Assembly: GCF_036227405.1 (NCBI RefSeq)
Contig: NZ_CP109473.1
Coordinates: forward strand, 2,170,001 to 2,234,000
Direction: 5' to 3'
DNA length: 64,000 nt
Origin: Streptomyces sp. NBC_01460
GTDB taxonomy: Bacteria; Actinomycetota; Actinomycetes; Streptomycetales; Streptomycetaceae
A program made the translations under genes and the position numbers. Of this stretch, positions 17,590 through 26,234 are shown in pieces (the stretch's first letter is position 1; each line of letters opens with the position of its first letter). A model generated the notes under the pieces. That model saw only the letters and a list, made by a program, of their open reading frames with translations. It was not told the origin of the DNA and searched no databases.

Positions 17590-20003
17590 GCGGGCGTAGC
17601 CAACTGGCGCTGTGCGGCTTCGCCGCCACGATGATGGCGGCGGGGTCCCTGCTCCCCCTGGTCGAGACGTCGAAGTGGGTCCTGCACGCCGCGTTCCTGC
17701 TGGCCCTCCAGAGCGGTGTGGGGGCGCTGGCACGCCGTATGCGCCTGGCGCGGGTGCTGACGGTCTCCCTCCAGGTGCTCGTCACCCTGCTGACGCTGAC
17801 CGTGGTGTTCGCCAGGGAGCACGCGCTGTTCGGCGTGCTGCCCGGCCCGCAGTCGGTCCAGCGGCTCGCCGACCTGCTGACCGCGGGCGCCGACGACGTC
17901 GGCCGATACGCCATTCCCGCGCCGGCGACGGACGGCATCCGGCTGATGCTGGTCGGCGGAGTGCTGCTGGTCGGGCTCGCCGTGGACGTCCTCGCGGTGA
18001 CCCTCCGCGCGGCGGCTCCGGCCGGCCTTCCGCTGCTCGCGCTCTACTCGGTCGCGGCCGGGCTCTCCGACGGCGGGGCGGGGTGGCTCTGGTTCCTGCT
18101 CGCGGCGGGCGGGTATCTGCTGCTCCTGCTGGCCGAGGGGCGGGACAGGCTGTCCCACTGGGGCCGGGTCTTCGGGGGTGTCTCCAGATCGTCGGGCGGC
18201 CTCGCGGCAGGTCTCGACGGCTCCGGGCGCCCCGTGGCACCGGTCCGTACGGGGCGGCGTATCGGCGTGGTGGCGCTGGGCATCGCGCTGGCCGTGCCCG
18301 CCGCCCTCCCGGCGCTCGACGGAGGACTGCTGAGCGGCACGGGCGGGTCCGGCCGGGGCAGCGGCGGGGGTACGATCTCCGCGGTGAACCCGCTGGTCTC
18401 GCTGCAGAACAATCTGAACCAGCCGGAGAACCGGGAGGTGATGTCGTACCGCACCAACTCCACCGATCCGCAGGACCTCTATCTGCGCATCCAGGCGCTG
18501 GACCAGTTCAACGGCGGCGAATGGCGTCCCTCGACCCGTCGGCTGAGCGACGTCCCGGACACGCTGCCGCAGCCGGCCGGGCTGGCCGGGGACGTCGCCG
18601 TCACCGAGATCCGGACGAACATCTCGGCCTCGCGCTCCTACCAGCAGACGTATCTGCCCCTGCCCTACCCGGCCAGTGAGGTGGACATCCGGGGCCGCTG
18701 GCGGTACGAGCCGGAGGGCCGCACGCTGGTCGGCGACGACGGCCAGACGACGGGCGGTGCGCGGTACGAGGTCAGCAGCCTGGTGGTGGAGCCCACGGCC
18801 GCCCAGCTGGCCGGCTCGATGGCGCCGCGCTCGGACGTGGCCCGCGAGTACACGCGGGTCCCCGGGTCGCTGCCCGACGTGGTCGAGGAGACCGCCGAGC
18901 AGGTGACCCAGGGTTCCGCCAACGACTACGAACGGGCCGTGAAGCTCCAGGACTGGTTCGCCTCGGAGGGCGGCTTCCGGTACGACACGACGGTGACGTC
19001 GGGTACGGGCACCGCGGCGATCGAACGGTTCCTGAAGGACAAGGAGGGCTTCTGCGTCCACTTCTCCTTCACGATGGCCGCGATGGCCAGGACGCTGGGC
19101 ATTCCGGCCCGGGTCGCGGTGGGCTTCACTCCCGGCACGGTCCAGGCCGACGGTTCGGTGTCGGTCGGGCTGCGGGACGCGCACGCCTGGCCCGAGCTGT
19201 ACTTCGAGGGTGTGGGCTGGACCCGCTTCGAGCCGACGCCGTCCCGGGGCAGCACCCCGGCCTACACCCGCCCGGACGCGCCCTCGCAGAACCCGAGCGA
19301 CCCCGCGCTGCCGACGGACGGCGCCTCCGCCGCGCCCACGGCCGCGCCCTCCGCCTCGGAGTCCTGCCCGGCGCAGATGCGCCGTCAGGGTGAGTGCGGT
19401 GCCTCCGCGGCTCCCGGCGCGGCGGATCCCACCGAACCGGGGACGCCGGTGGGCACGGTGGTGCTGTGGGTGCTCGGCGCCCTGGCGGTGCTCACGCTCC
19501 CGCTGGTACCGATGTTCCTGCGGACGAGGATCCGCAGCCGGCGGCTCGGCTCCTCGGGAGGGCGTACGGCCGCGGACGCCTCGGCCAGGGTGATGGCGGC
19601 CTGGCGGGAGATCACCGACACGGCGTGGGATCACGGCATCCCGCCGGACGAGTCGCAGACCCCCCGCAAGGCCGCCGCCCGCGTCGTGCGGCTGGGTGGC
19701 CTGGACGGCCCGGCGGTGGCGGCGGTCCACCGCGTGGCGGGGGCGGTGGAGCAGGTGCTGTACGCGCCCGCGCCGGGCGCGGCCTCCGCGTCGGCCGAGG
19801 ACGTTCAGGAGGTCCGGGCAGGGCTCAGGGCCGTGGCAGGCCGTTGGGGCAGGCTGCGGGCGACGTTCGCACCGCGTTCGGCTGTCCGGGTGATCTGGAC
19901 GCTCGCGGACCGCCGGGCGGAGCTCGGCCGCCGGTGGTCGGAGCGTGTGGGGCGCGACCGCTGGGCGGCGCGGCTGCGCAGACCGTCGCGCCAGCAGGGC
20001 TGA
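17586..20003 (+). CDS. Membrane transglutaminase-like protein (TgpA type, DUF3488/DUF4129)
   Basis: 805 residues. About six N-terminal membrane helices (first 200 residues, DUF3488 type), an extracytoplasmic transglutaminase-like domain, a Ser/Pro/Ala-rich stretch, a further membrane helix at about 622-644 and a cytoplasmic DUF4129-like tail. Catalytic candidates are Cys490 in GFCVHFS and His533 in DAHAWPE. The third position, often Asp in this fold, is Glu549 in RFEPTP. ATG overlaps the DUF58 stop. The same three-gene set occurs in many bacteria. The substrate is not known; proximity to the wall cluster makes an envelope role plausible. Confidence 0.9.
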   Translation: MSGRSQLALCGFAATMMAAGSLLPLVETSKWVLHAAFLLALQSGVGALARRMRLARVLTVSLQVLVTLLTLTVVFAREHALFGVLPGPQSVQRLADLLTAGADDVGRYAIPAPATDGIRLMLVGGVLLVGLAVDVLAVTLRAAAPAGLPLLALYSVAAGLSDGGAGWLWFLLAAGGYLLLLLAEGRDRLSHWGRVFGGVSRSSGGLAAGLDGSGRPVAPVRTGRRIGVVALGIALAVPAALPALDGGLLSGTGGSGRGSGGGTISAVNPLVSLQNNLNQPENREVMSYRTNSTDPQDLYLRIQALDQFNGGEWRPSTRRLSDVPDTLPQPAGLAGDVAVTEIRTNISASRSYQQTYLPLPYPASEVDIRGRWRYEPEGRTLVGDDGQTTGGARYEVSSLVVEPTAAQLAGSMAPRSDVAREYTRVPGSLPDVVEETAEQVTQGSANDYERAVKLQDWFASEGGFRYDTTVTSGTGTAAIERFLKDKEGFCVHFSFTMAAMARTLGIPARVAVGFTPGTVQADGSVSVGLRDAHAWPELYFEGVGWTRFEPTPSRGSTPAYTRPDAPSQNPSDPALPTDGASAAPTAAPSASESCPAQMRRQGECGASAAPGAADPTEPGTPVGTVVLWVLGALAVLTLPLVPMFLRTRIRSRRLGSSGGRTAADASARVMAAWREITDTAWDHGIPPDESQTPRKAAARVVRLGGLDGPAVAAVHRVAGAVEQVLYAPAPGAASASAEDVQEVRAGLRAVAGRWGRLRATFAPRSAVRVIWTLADRRAELGRRWSERVGRDRWAARLRRPSRQQG

Positions 20004-20162
20004 CCCGCGGGATCCGGGGACCGGCTTCGGGCCGGCCCCGGCTTCCGGCGGACCGCCGGGGGACGCCGGGGGTAGTGACTGCGGGTTCCGCTTCAGGGCC
20101 CCGGCCCCGACCCGCGTATCCCGGAGTCGGCCGGCTGTCGGGAAACGTGCGAGGGAGCACGA

Positions 20163-20198
20163 GTGAGGGGCGGTCGCTGTGATGCGACCGCCCCTCAC
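20163..20198. terminator. Bidirectional terminator hairpin
   Basis: Perfect 15-bp stem, 20163-20177 with 20184-20198, loop TGTGAT. It lies between the convergent transglutaminase (plus) and DUF3040 (minus) genes. No U-tract, as is usual in Streptomyces. Confidence 0.85.
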
Positions 20199-20290
20199 CT
20201 GTGAGGACCAGCGTCACGATCTCGGTGTGCGCACTCCGCGTCCGGTGCCGGAGGCCGGGGCTGCCCGCCGCCGGCCGGATCGCGCAGAGC

Positions 20291-20695
20291 TCACTGGCCC
20301 TGTTCGTCGCGGCGGCGCTGCCACCGCTGTTCGATCCGGTTCATCATCGACCGGCGCTGTCTGGGATGTCGGCGTTCGCCTCCGCCCCCGCTCGCACTCC
20401 CGGCCGGCTGCTGCTCACCGGGCTTCGGCGCCTTGCGCCATCCGGTGACCGCCAGCACGGCGCAGCCCAGCATGACGAGGAATCCCGCCACGCTGACCCA
20501 GGTCTGCTGGAAAACCATTCCGGCCATGAGGAGTGCGATACCCACCAGAAAACCGGCCACCGCCTGGTAGACCCGTCGCCGGGTGTACCTGCGCAGCCCG
20601 CTTCCCTCAAGCGCTGTAGCGAACTTGGGATCTTCGGCGTACAGCGCTCGCTCCATCTGCTCGAGCATTCGCTGCTCGTGCTCCGAGAGCGGCAC
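20291..20695 (-). CDS. DUF3040 membrane protein
   Basis: 134 residues. The N-terminus MPLSEHEQRMLEQMERAL is the DUF3040 signature; two membrane helices at about 43-62 and 66-84 follow, then a basic Arg/Gln-rich tail. GTG at 20695 with GGAGGA 4 nt upstream. DUF3040 proteins are small actinobacterial membrane proteins of unknown function, commonly near the dcw region. A promoter with TATCCT at 20752-20747 and TTTCAC at 20775-20770, 17 bp apart, lies upstream on the minus strand. Confidence 0.88.
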   Translation of the reverse strand: MPLSEHEQRMLEQMERALYAEDPKFATALEGSGLRRYTRRRVYQAVAGFLVGIALLMAGMVFQQTWVSVAGFLVMLGCAVLAVTGWRKAPKPGEQQPAGSASGGGGERRHPRQRRSMMNRIEQRWQRRRDEQGQ

Positions 20696-20996
20696 GGAGT
20701 CCTCCTCGTCGTCGGCCGCGGGGGCGACCGGTATGCGGCCCTTCCAGGATAGGCAGGGATTCGCCCCCGTGAAACCCGCCCTCTAGCCATAGCCAGTCCG
20801 GACCGCCATGTCGGCTCGGCTGCTGAGGCGTAGATTCCCCGACCTCCGATCCGTCATGCCGGATGGTGTCACCCGATCATACGGGGCTCCCGGCCCGATC
20901 GGGTGTTCTCAGCGGTACTCCGTCTGCAGCTGCGTTGCTGATCAGCCGGGCTCCGGGCGCCCGGCGCGCTTACTCCACCAGTGTGCCCCGAGGCGC
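20696..20996. other. Intergenic region with promoter and weak terminator
   Basis: 301 bases without a gene. It holds the DUF3040 promoter candidate (TTTCAC, 17 bp, TATCCT, minus strand, 20775-20747) and a short GC hairpin (GCCGGGC 20945-20951 with GCCCGGC 20959-20965) that could end the methyltransferase transcript. Confidence 0.45.
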
Positions 20997-21755
20997 TCAG
21001 GGGCGCTTCTCACCGAGAACGTGCAGCTGGGTCGCCACCGAATGGAAGGCCGGCAGCTCCGCGAGGGCCGCCTCCAGCCTGAGCAGCTCCTCCATCGCAC
21101 CCGGTTCGGTGTCCACGAGAACGCCCGGCACGAGGTCGGCGAAGACCCGTACGCCGTGGACGGCCCCGACCTCGACGCCCGCGTCGGCGACCAGTCCGGC
21201 CAGCTGGTCCGCGGTGAACCTGCGGGGCACGGGGTCGCCGTCGCCCCAGCGCCCGGCGGGGTCCGTCAGCGCCTGCCGGGCCTCGGCGAAGTGTCCGGCC
21301 AGGGCCCTGGCCAGGACGGCACCGCCGATGCCGGCGCCGAGCAGGCTGAGCGCGCCGGACGGGCGGAGCGCGTCGACCGCGTTCCGTACGCCCGCGGCGG
21401 GGTCGTCCACGTACTCCAGGACGCCGTGGCACAGGACCGCGTCGTAACCGCCGCGGTCCACCACGTCGAACAGGCCGAGGACATCGCCCTGGACTCCGCG
21501 GACACGGTCGGCGACGCCGGCCTCCTCGGCACGGCGCTCCAGCGCGAAGAGGGCGTTCGGGCTGGGGTCGACGACGGTGACCCGGTGGCCGAGCCGGGCG
21601 ACGGGCACGGCGAAGTTACCGGTGCCGCCTCCGGTGTCCAGCACGTCCAGGGCTTCCCTGCCCGTCGCCTTGACCCGGCGCTCGAGAGCGTCCTTGAGGA
21701 CCTCCCAGACCACGGCGGTACGGAGGGAGGCGCGGGGGCGCAGCTGGTCCGACAC
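20997..21755 (-). CDS. Class I SAM-dependent methyltransferase
   Basis: 252 residues. SAM motif I VLDTGGGTGN at about 38-47 and motif II VVDPS at 61-65; motif IV-like DAVLCHGVLEYV follows. Similar to the SmtA/UbiE-like group, but nothing identifies the substrate. GTG at 21755 with AGGAG about 9 nt upstream. It stands alone between DUF3040 and the HEPN-like gene, all on the minus strand. Confidence 0.88.
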   Translation of the reverse strand: MSDQLRPRASLRTAVVWEVLKDALERRVKATGREALDVLDTGGGTGNFAVPVARLGHRVTVVDPSPNALFALERRAEEAGVADRVRGVQGDVLGLFDVVDRGGYDAVLCHGVLEYVDDPAAGVRNAVDALRPSGALSLLGAGIGGAVLARALAGHFAEARQALTDPAGRWGDGDPVPRRFTADQLAGLVADAGVEVGAVHGVRVFADLVPGVLVDTEPGAMEELLRLEAALAELPAFHSVATQLHVLGEKRP

Positions 21756-21857
21756 GGCAGTTGACTCCTCGGCACGGTGCCGCCACGGACGGCGGAGCGT
21801 GAACAGTGCAGGTGGTACGGGTGCGCTCCACCCTATTGCCTCGCACCGCCCTCGCGG

Positions 21858-22397
21858 TCACTCCGCGTCGGGCCGCCGCCCGGCCCCGTCCTTCCGGGGC
21901 TGCGGGAGGACGGGCTGGAGGGCCAGCAGCCGCTCGACCAGGCGCAGGAACACGGCCACGTCGCGCAGCAGGTCGTCGGCGTCACGGCTGGTGGCCGCGC
22001 CGGGTATGCCCGCCTCCGCACGGGCCCTGCGCGCGGCTCCGGAGGCGAACAGGGCGCTCCACTCGGCCAGTTCCGGCGCGATGTCCGGGAGGACCTCCCA
22101 GGCGCTGCGGATCCGCTCCCGGCCGCGGCCGGGGGTCTCCGGCCTGCCGCGGGCCGCGAGCACGGCGGCCGCGGTGCGCAGCGCGGCGAGGTGGGCGGTG
22201 GCGTACCGCTCGTTGGGCACGTCGAGTACGGCGGCCTCGTCGAGGCCGGCGTGGGCCTTGGCGAGCAGATCGAGAGCGGCGGGCGGCGCCGTGGTGCGGC
22301 GCAGAACGGGGTGGACGTCGGTCGCCGGACCGGTCGGTGAGGGGGCAGGGCTGACTGCGCGGCGCCGCGGGGCGGCGGCTGCGGACGAGCTGGCCAT
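21858..22397 (-). CDS. SAV_6107-type HEPN domain protein
   Basis: 179 residues, largely helical, with an Ala/Arg-rich N-terminal tail. The central part (NERYATAHLAALRTAAAVLA) and the C-terminal helices match, by my recollection, the actinobacterial SAV_6107 family classed as HEPN-like. HEPN domains often bind or cleave RNA, but the RxxxxH motif typical of active HEPN nucleases is not obvious here, so activity is doubtful. ATG at 22397 with AGGAGG 7 nt upstream; the longer frame upstream lacks support. Confidence 0.75.
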   Translation of the reverse strand: MASSSAAAAPRRRAVSPAPSPTGPATDVHPVLRRTTAPPAALDLLAKAHAGLDEAAVLDVPNERYATAHLAALRTAAAVLAARGRPETPGRGRERIRSAWEVLPDIAPELAEWSALFASGAARRARAEAGIPGAATSRDADDLLRDVAVFLRLVERLLALQPVLPQPRKDGAGRRPDAE

Positions 22398-22497
22398 GAC
22401 GAGCCTCCTGTCGTCGCGTGACGGCTCCGTGGCCGTATGTGTCCATCGTGACGGCCGCCACTGACAATCCCTCAGAGCCTGCCCCCGACCAGGCACT

Positions 22498-22526
22498 TTG
22501 CTTCATGCGTGCGTTCGGGATAGTTT
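22498..22526 (+). promoter_or_regulatory. Promoter of the ABC/YhgE/TetR operon
   Basis: TTGCTT (22498-22503), a 17-bp spacer, and TAGTTT (22521-22526) form a good sigma-70-type promoter. The start point should fall at about 22533, inside the palindrome that follows. Confidence 0.6.
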
Positions 22527-22553
22527 TTTTGCACTGACTGGTCAGTTCAAAAA
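22526..22553. promoter_or_regulatory. 28-bp palindrome, probable TetR operator
   Basis: Nested arms TTTTTG-C-ACTGAC around a TG centre and GTCAGT-T-CAAAAA: 12 of 13 arm positions pair. The core ACTGAC/GTCAGT resembles many TetR family sites. It starts at the last base of the -10 hexamer, so binding would block transcription. The TetR gene at the end of this operon is the obvious candidate ligand. Confidence 0.75.
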
Positions 22554-22578
22554 CGTTCGGAAAGATGGGGGTGGGGTC

Positions 22579-23469
22579 GTGGGCAGCCCGCACGGGGCGG
22601 CGCTGAGCGCCGAGGACTTCGGACTGAAGGGACCGCGTGGCTGGGCCTTCCGGGGCGTGGGGTTCACCGCCCCTCCCGGATCGCTCGTCGCGGTCGAGGG
22701 CCCCTCCGGCTCGGGCCGCACCTGTCTGCTCCTCGCGCTCACCGGCCGGATGCGCTCCACCCAGGGCCACGCCGAGGTGGGGGGCGAGCGCCTGCCCGGC
22801 CGTCTCGCCGCCGTACGCCGCTTCAGCGCGCTGGGACCGGTCCCCGGGGTCAGCGAGCTGGACCCCTCCTTCACCGTCGCCGAACACCTGCGGGAACGGG
22901 CCCTGCTGCGGCGCCGCTTCGACGGCTCGCCGCGCTCCCTGCTGCGCCCCCGCGCCGAACGGGCTGCCGCGGCACGGGCGACGGTAAACGGCGCTCTGGA
23001 GGCCGCGGGCCTGGACGTCGCGGCCCTGCCCAAGGCGGAACGGACCTCCGTGCGGGACCTGGAGCGGCTGGAGGCCCTCCGCCTCTCCGTAGCCCTCGCC
23101 CTGATGGGCCGTCCGCGGCTCCTCGCCGTCGACGACACCGACCTCAAGCTCTCCGTCACGGACCGGGCCCTGGCCTGGGAGCTGCTGCGCGGCCTCGCGG
23201 CGGACGGGACCACGGTGCTGGCCGTGTGCAGCGAGGCCCCCGAGGACGCGCTCACCGTACGGACCCGCCCGGCGGCCGACGCCGAACCGGCCCGGGAAGA
23301 ACCGGCCCGGGAAGAACCGGCCCGGGAAGAACCGGCCGAGGAAGAACCGGGCCAGGAGGAACCGGCCGACGAGGACGACGAACCCGCCGCGGAGACATCC
23401 GAGGGCGACACGACCACCGGGAACGGGAAGGGGACGGCCGATGCGATCGCCGAAGCTGGCCGCGCTTGA
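22579..23469 (+). CDS. Degenerate ABC-type ATPase
   Basis: 296 residues from the GTG at 22579, preceded by GGGGGTGGGG. The fold is ABC ATPase-like: P-loop GPSGSGRT at 41-48, a Q-loop-like segment, and a Walker B-like LLAVDDTD. Three key features are altered. The Walker A lysine is Arg, no LSGGQ signature is visible (the region reads SVRDLERLEALRLS), and the catalytic Glu after Walker B is Asp. The last 60 residues are an acidic Pro/Ala/Glu tail made by a 15-bp tandem repeat. It overlaps the YhgE gene by 29 bp, so it probably partners that membrane protein, perhaps in a regulatory rather than a transport-powering role. Confidence 0.8.
   Translation: MGSPHGAALSAEDFGLKGPRGWAFRGVGFTAPPGSLVAVEGPSGSGRTCLLLALTGRMRSTQGHAEVGGERLPGRLAAVRRFSALGPVPGVSELDPSFTVAEHLRERALLRRRFDGSPRSLLRPRAERAAAARATVNGALEAAGLDVAALPKAERTSVRDLERLEALRLSVALALMGRPRLLAVDDTDLKLSVTDRALAWELLRGLAADGTTVLAVCSEAPEDALTVRTRPAADAEPAREEPAREEPAREEPAEEEPGQEEPADEDDEPAAETSEGDTTTGNGKGTADAIAEAGRA
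23284..23373. repeat. 15-bp tandem repeat in the ATPase C-terminal tail
   Basis: About six units of GAACCGGCCCGGGAA, the first three exact and later ones diverged, encoding Glu-Pro-Ala-Arg-Glu repeats that become more acidic. The repeat keeps frame and expands a disordered tail. Confidence 0.85.
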
Positions 23470-25528
23470 ACTGAGGCGCTTCGGCAGGGGCCGGATGCCG
23501 CGTGCCGCACTCGTGGCGCTCCTCCTGCTGCCCCTGCTCTACGGAGCGCTGTACCTCTGGTCCTTCTGGGACCCGTACGGGCGGCTCGACCGCGTTCCCG
23601 TCGCGCTCGTCAACGACGACAGGGGCACGAGCACCGGCGGCGAACACCTCGCGGCCGGGGACGAGATCACGGAGAGACTGCTCGACTCCAAGGTCTTCGA
23701 CTGGCACGAGGTCGGCTCCGCCGAGGCCGCGCGGGGCGTCGAGGACGGGACGTACTACCTCTCGCTGACCATGCCGTCGGACTTCAGCGAGCGGATCGCG
23801 TCGAGCGCCGGGGAATCCCCGGGCACCGGCGCCCTGCGGGTGCGTACGAACGACGCGAACAACTACATCGTCGGCCAGATCTCCAGGACGGTCTTCGCCG
23901 AGGTCCGCAGCGCCGCGTCGGCCAAGGCCTCGCGCGGCTTCCTGGACCGGATCTTCATCGACTTCTCGGGCCTGCACGACGCGACCGCGAAGGCCGCCAA
24001 GGGGGCCGACGACCTGGAGAGCGGCCTCACGAAGGCGAAGAAGGGCTCCAAGGACCTCGCGGACGGCCTCAAGGACGCCAAGTCGGGCAGCGGCCGGCTC
24101 TCCAGCGGCATCACGGAGCTCGACAAGGGCGCGGGCGACCTCGAGTCGGGGTCCCGGCAGGTCGCCGACGGCACCCAGGTGCTCGCCGACAAGGTCAACG
24201 CGGTCGCCGCCGACGTGCGCCCCTTCCTCAAGGACAACGGCAAGGCCATCGGGGACACCGCCCGCCTGGTCTCCGACTCCTCGAAGGCGGTACGGGACAA
24301 CCTCGACCTGTTGGTGGAGGCGGCTCCCACCGCCTCGGCCGCCGCTCACAAGGCCTCCGACGACCTCGCCGAGGTCTACCGGGTCCGCTGCGAGGAGCAG
24401 ACGCTGCCCGACCCCGGGGTCTGTCCGCAGCTGAAGCGTGCCAAGGCCGCGGCGGCGGATGTCGCCGCGGTGTCCGACGACGTGAACGCCCTGGTCACGA
24501 ACCAGAAGGGCGACCTGTCGAAGCTGCGCACCCGGCTGGCCGGCCTGGAGAAGCAGGCCGACGCCTTGGCGAAGCGCTCACCGGACCTGGACACGGACCT
24601 GGAGTCGGCCGTGAAGAGGATCAACGCGCTCAACACCGGGGCGCACAAGGTCGCCACGGGTGCCGACGCCCTCCACACCGGCCTCGGAACGGCGAAGACG
24701 GGAGCCGGGGACCTGAACACCGGCGTCACGAAGCTCTCGTCGGGCGCCAAGACCCTGAAGAGCGGGCTGTACCGGCTGGGCGACGGCTCCGCCACGCTCG
24801 CCCAGGGGCTGAACGACGGTGTCGGCAAGATCCCCGACTACGACGAGGAGGACCGCGACGCCCGCACCGGTGTCATGTCCGATCCCGTGCGGCTGGCCTC
24901 CTCGTCGCTGCACGCCGCTCCCAACTACGGCACCGGCTTCGCCCCCTACTTCATCCCGCTCTCGCTGTGGGTGGGCGCGATGGTGGCGTACATGCTGATC
25001 CAGCCGCTCAACCGGCGTGCGCTCGCGGCCGGGGCCCCGGCCTGGCGCGTCGCGTTCGCGGGCTGGCTGCCGGTCGCCGCGATCGGCCTCCTCCAGGTCG
25101 CCGCGCTGATGTCGGTGCTGCACTGGCGGCTCGGTCTCCAGATGACGCACGCCGCCGGCACGATCGGCTTCCTGGCGCTGGTGACCTGCTGCTTCGCGGC
25201 GATCGTGCAGTGGCTCAACGCCCGCTTCGGCGCGGCGGGCCGGATCCTCGTCCTCGCGGTGCTGATGCTCCAGCTCACCTCGGCCGGGGGCACCTACCCC
25301 GTCCAGACCAGCCCGGGGTTCTTCGGGGCGATCCACCCCTACCTGCCGATGACCTACGTGGTGGACGGGCTGCGCCGGCTGATCACGGGTGGCGGGCTGG
25401 GCCCGGTCTGGCAGGGCTGCGCCGTGCTGCTGGCCTTCACCGCGGGCGCGCTGGCGCTGACCGCCCTCTCCGCCCGGCGCAAGCAGGTCTGGACCCTGGA
25501 CCGGCTCCACCCGGAGCTGAGTCTGTGA
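23441..25528 (+). CDS. YhgE/Pip family membrane protein
   Basis: 695 residues. One N-terminal membrane helix (about 21-41), a very long extracytoplasmic region, and about five C-terminal helices (from about residue 505) resembling an ABC-2 permease. The middle holds many Asp-Leu-x-x-Gly type heptads (about 180-275 and 400-465), the repeat seen in YhgE/Pip proteins, MmpL-like and ESX/T7SS-associated proteins. Family members include the phage infection protein of lactococci; a transport or secretion role is suspected but unproven. Overlaps the ATPase gene and is followed by tetR. Confidence 0.9.
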   Translation: MRSPKLAALELRRFGRGRMPRAALVALLLLPLLYGALYLWSFWDPYGRLDRVPVALVNDDRGTSTGGEHLAAGDEITERLLDSKVFDWHEVGSAEAARGVEDGTYYLSLTMPSDFSERIASSAGESPGTGALRVRTNDANNYIVGQISRTVFAEVRSAASAKASRGFLDRIFIDFSGLHDATAKAAKGADDLESGLTKAKKGSKDLADGLKDAKSGSGRLSSGITELDKGAGDLESGSRQVADGTQVLADKVNAVAADVRPFLKDNGKAIGDTARLVSDSSKAVRDNLDLLVEAAPTASAAAHKASDDLAEVYRVRCEEQTLPDPGVCPQLKRAKAAAADVAAVSDDVNALVTNQKGDLSKLRTRLAGLEKQADALAKRSPDLDTDLESAVKRINALNTGAHKVATGADALHTGLGTAKTGAGDLNTGVTKLSSGAKTLKSGLYRLGDGSATLAQGLNDGVGKIPDYDEEDRDARTGVMSDPVRLASSSLHAAPNYGTGFAPYFIPLSLWVGAMVAYMLIQPLNRRALAAGAPAWRVAFAGWLPVAAIGLLQVAALMSVLHWRLGLQMTHAAGTIGFLALVTCCFAAIVQWLNARFGAAGRILVLAVLMLQLTSAGGTYPVQTSPGFFGAIHPYLPMTYVVDGLRRLITGGGLGPVWQGCAVLLAFTAGALALTALSARRKQVWTLDRLHPELSL

Positions 25529-25557
25529 CCGCCCCGGGACCTGTGAGAATCAGGGTC

Positions 25558-26169
25558 ATGGACAGCAGTAGCACCACGCGCCGCCAGGTCACCCGGCAGA
25601 AGCTCTACGAGGCGGCGGTGACCCTCATCGCGGAGAAGGGCTTCTCCGCGACGACGGTCGACGAGATCGCGGAGCGCGCCGGGGTCGCCAAGGGCACGGT
25701 CTACTACAACTTCAAGAGCAAGACCGAGCTCTTCGAGGAGCTGCTGCGCCACGGGGTGGGGCTCCTCACCCAGTCGCTGCGGTCGGCCGCCGACTCCACG
25801 GAGGCGCGCGGCGGCACCCGGGTGGAGGCGCTGGACGCGATGATCAGGGCCGGTCTCGTCTTCATCGACCGCTACCCGGCCTTCACCCAGCTCTACGTCG
25901 CCGAGCTGTGGCGCACCAACCGCGCCTGGCAGTCGACCCTCCTGGTGCTGCGTCAGGAGGCCGTCGCCGTGGTCGAGGGGGTGCTCCGGGAGGGTGTCGC
26001 CGCCGGTGAGCTCAGCGAGGAGATCGACATCCAGCTGACGGCGGCCGCGTTGGTGGGGATGGTCCTCGTGGCCGCCCTCGACTGGCAGGCGTTCCAGCCC
26101 GAGCGGACGATCGACGACGTGCACTCCGCGCTGTCCCTGCTGCTGCACGGCCGGGTCAGCGGACGCTAG
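25558..26169 (+). CDS. TetR family transcriptional regulator
   Basis: 203 residues. N-terminal helix-turn-helix at about 32-53 (TVDEIAERAGVAKGTVYYNF) followed by KSKTELF, a near-consensus TetR domain; the C-terminal ligand domain is helical. Starts 29 nt after the YhgE stop; a GTG at 25543 would add five residues. Being the last gene of the operon whose promoter carries a 28-bp palindrome, it most likely represses its own operon. Ligand unknown. Confidence 0.93.
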   Translation: MDSSSTTRRQVTRQKLYEAAVTLIAEKGFSATTVDEIAERAGVAKGTVYYNFKSKTELFEELLRHGVGLLTQSLRSAADSTEARGGTRVEALDAMIRAGLVFIDRYPAFTQLYVAELWRTNRAWQSTLLVLRQEAVAVVEGVLREGVAAGELSEEIDIQLTAAALVGMVLVAALDWQAFQPERTIDDVHSALSLLLHGRVSGR

Positions 26170-26180
26170 ACCGCGGTCCG

Positions 26181-26228
26181 CGCAGACGCGCAGACACGCA
26201 GACACGCAGACACGCAGACACGCAGACA
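26181..26228. repeat. Six tandem copies of an octamer downstream of tetR
   Basis: CGCAGACA repeated, the first copy ending in G and the other five exact. It starts 11 bases after the tetR stop. Each junction creates GACAC, the WhiA core motif, but a tandem slippage repeat is the simpler reading. Confidence 0.95.
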
Positions 26229-26234
26229 CGAGAA

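Noticed and set aside
17007..20198. 1063-codon open frame on the minus strand opposite the DUF58 and transglutaminase genes
   Set aside because: Arg/Gly/Pro/Ala-rich translation typical of the complement of high-GC coding DNA; the plus-strand proteins have clear families and motifs.
26181..26228. Possible CRISPR array or origin iterons
   Set aside because: Units are 8 bp with no spacers and no cas or replication genes nearby; a simple tandem repeat.
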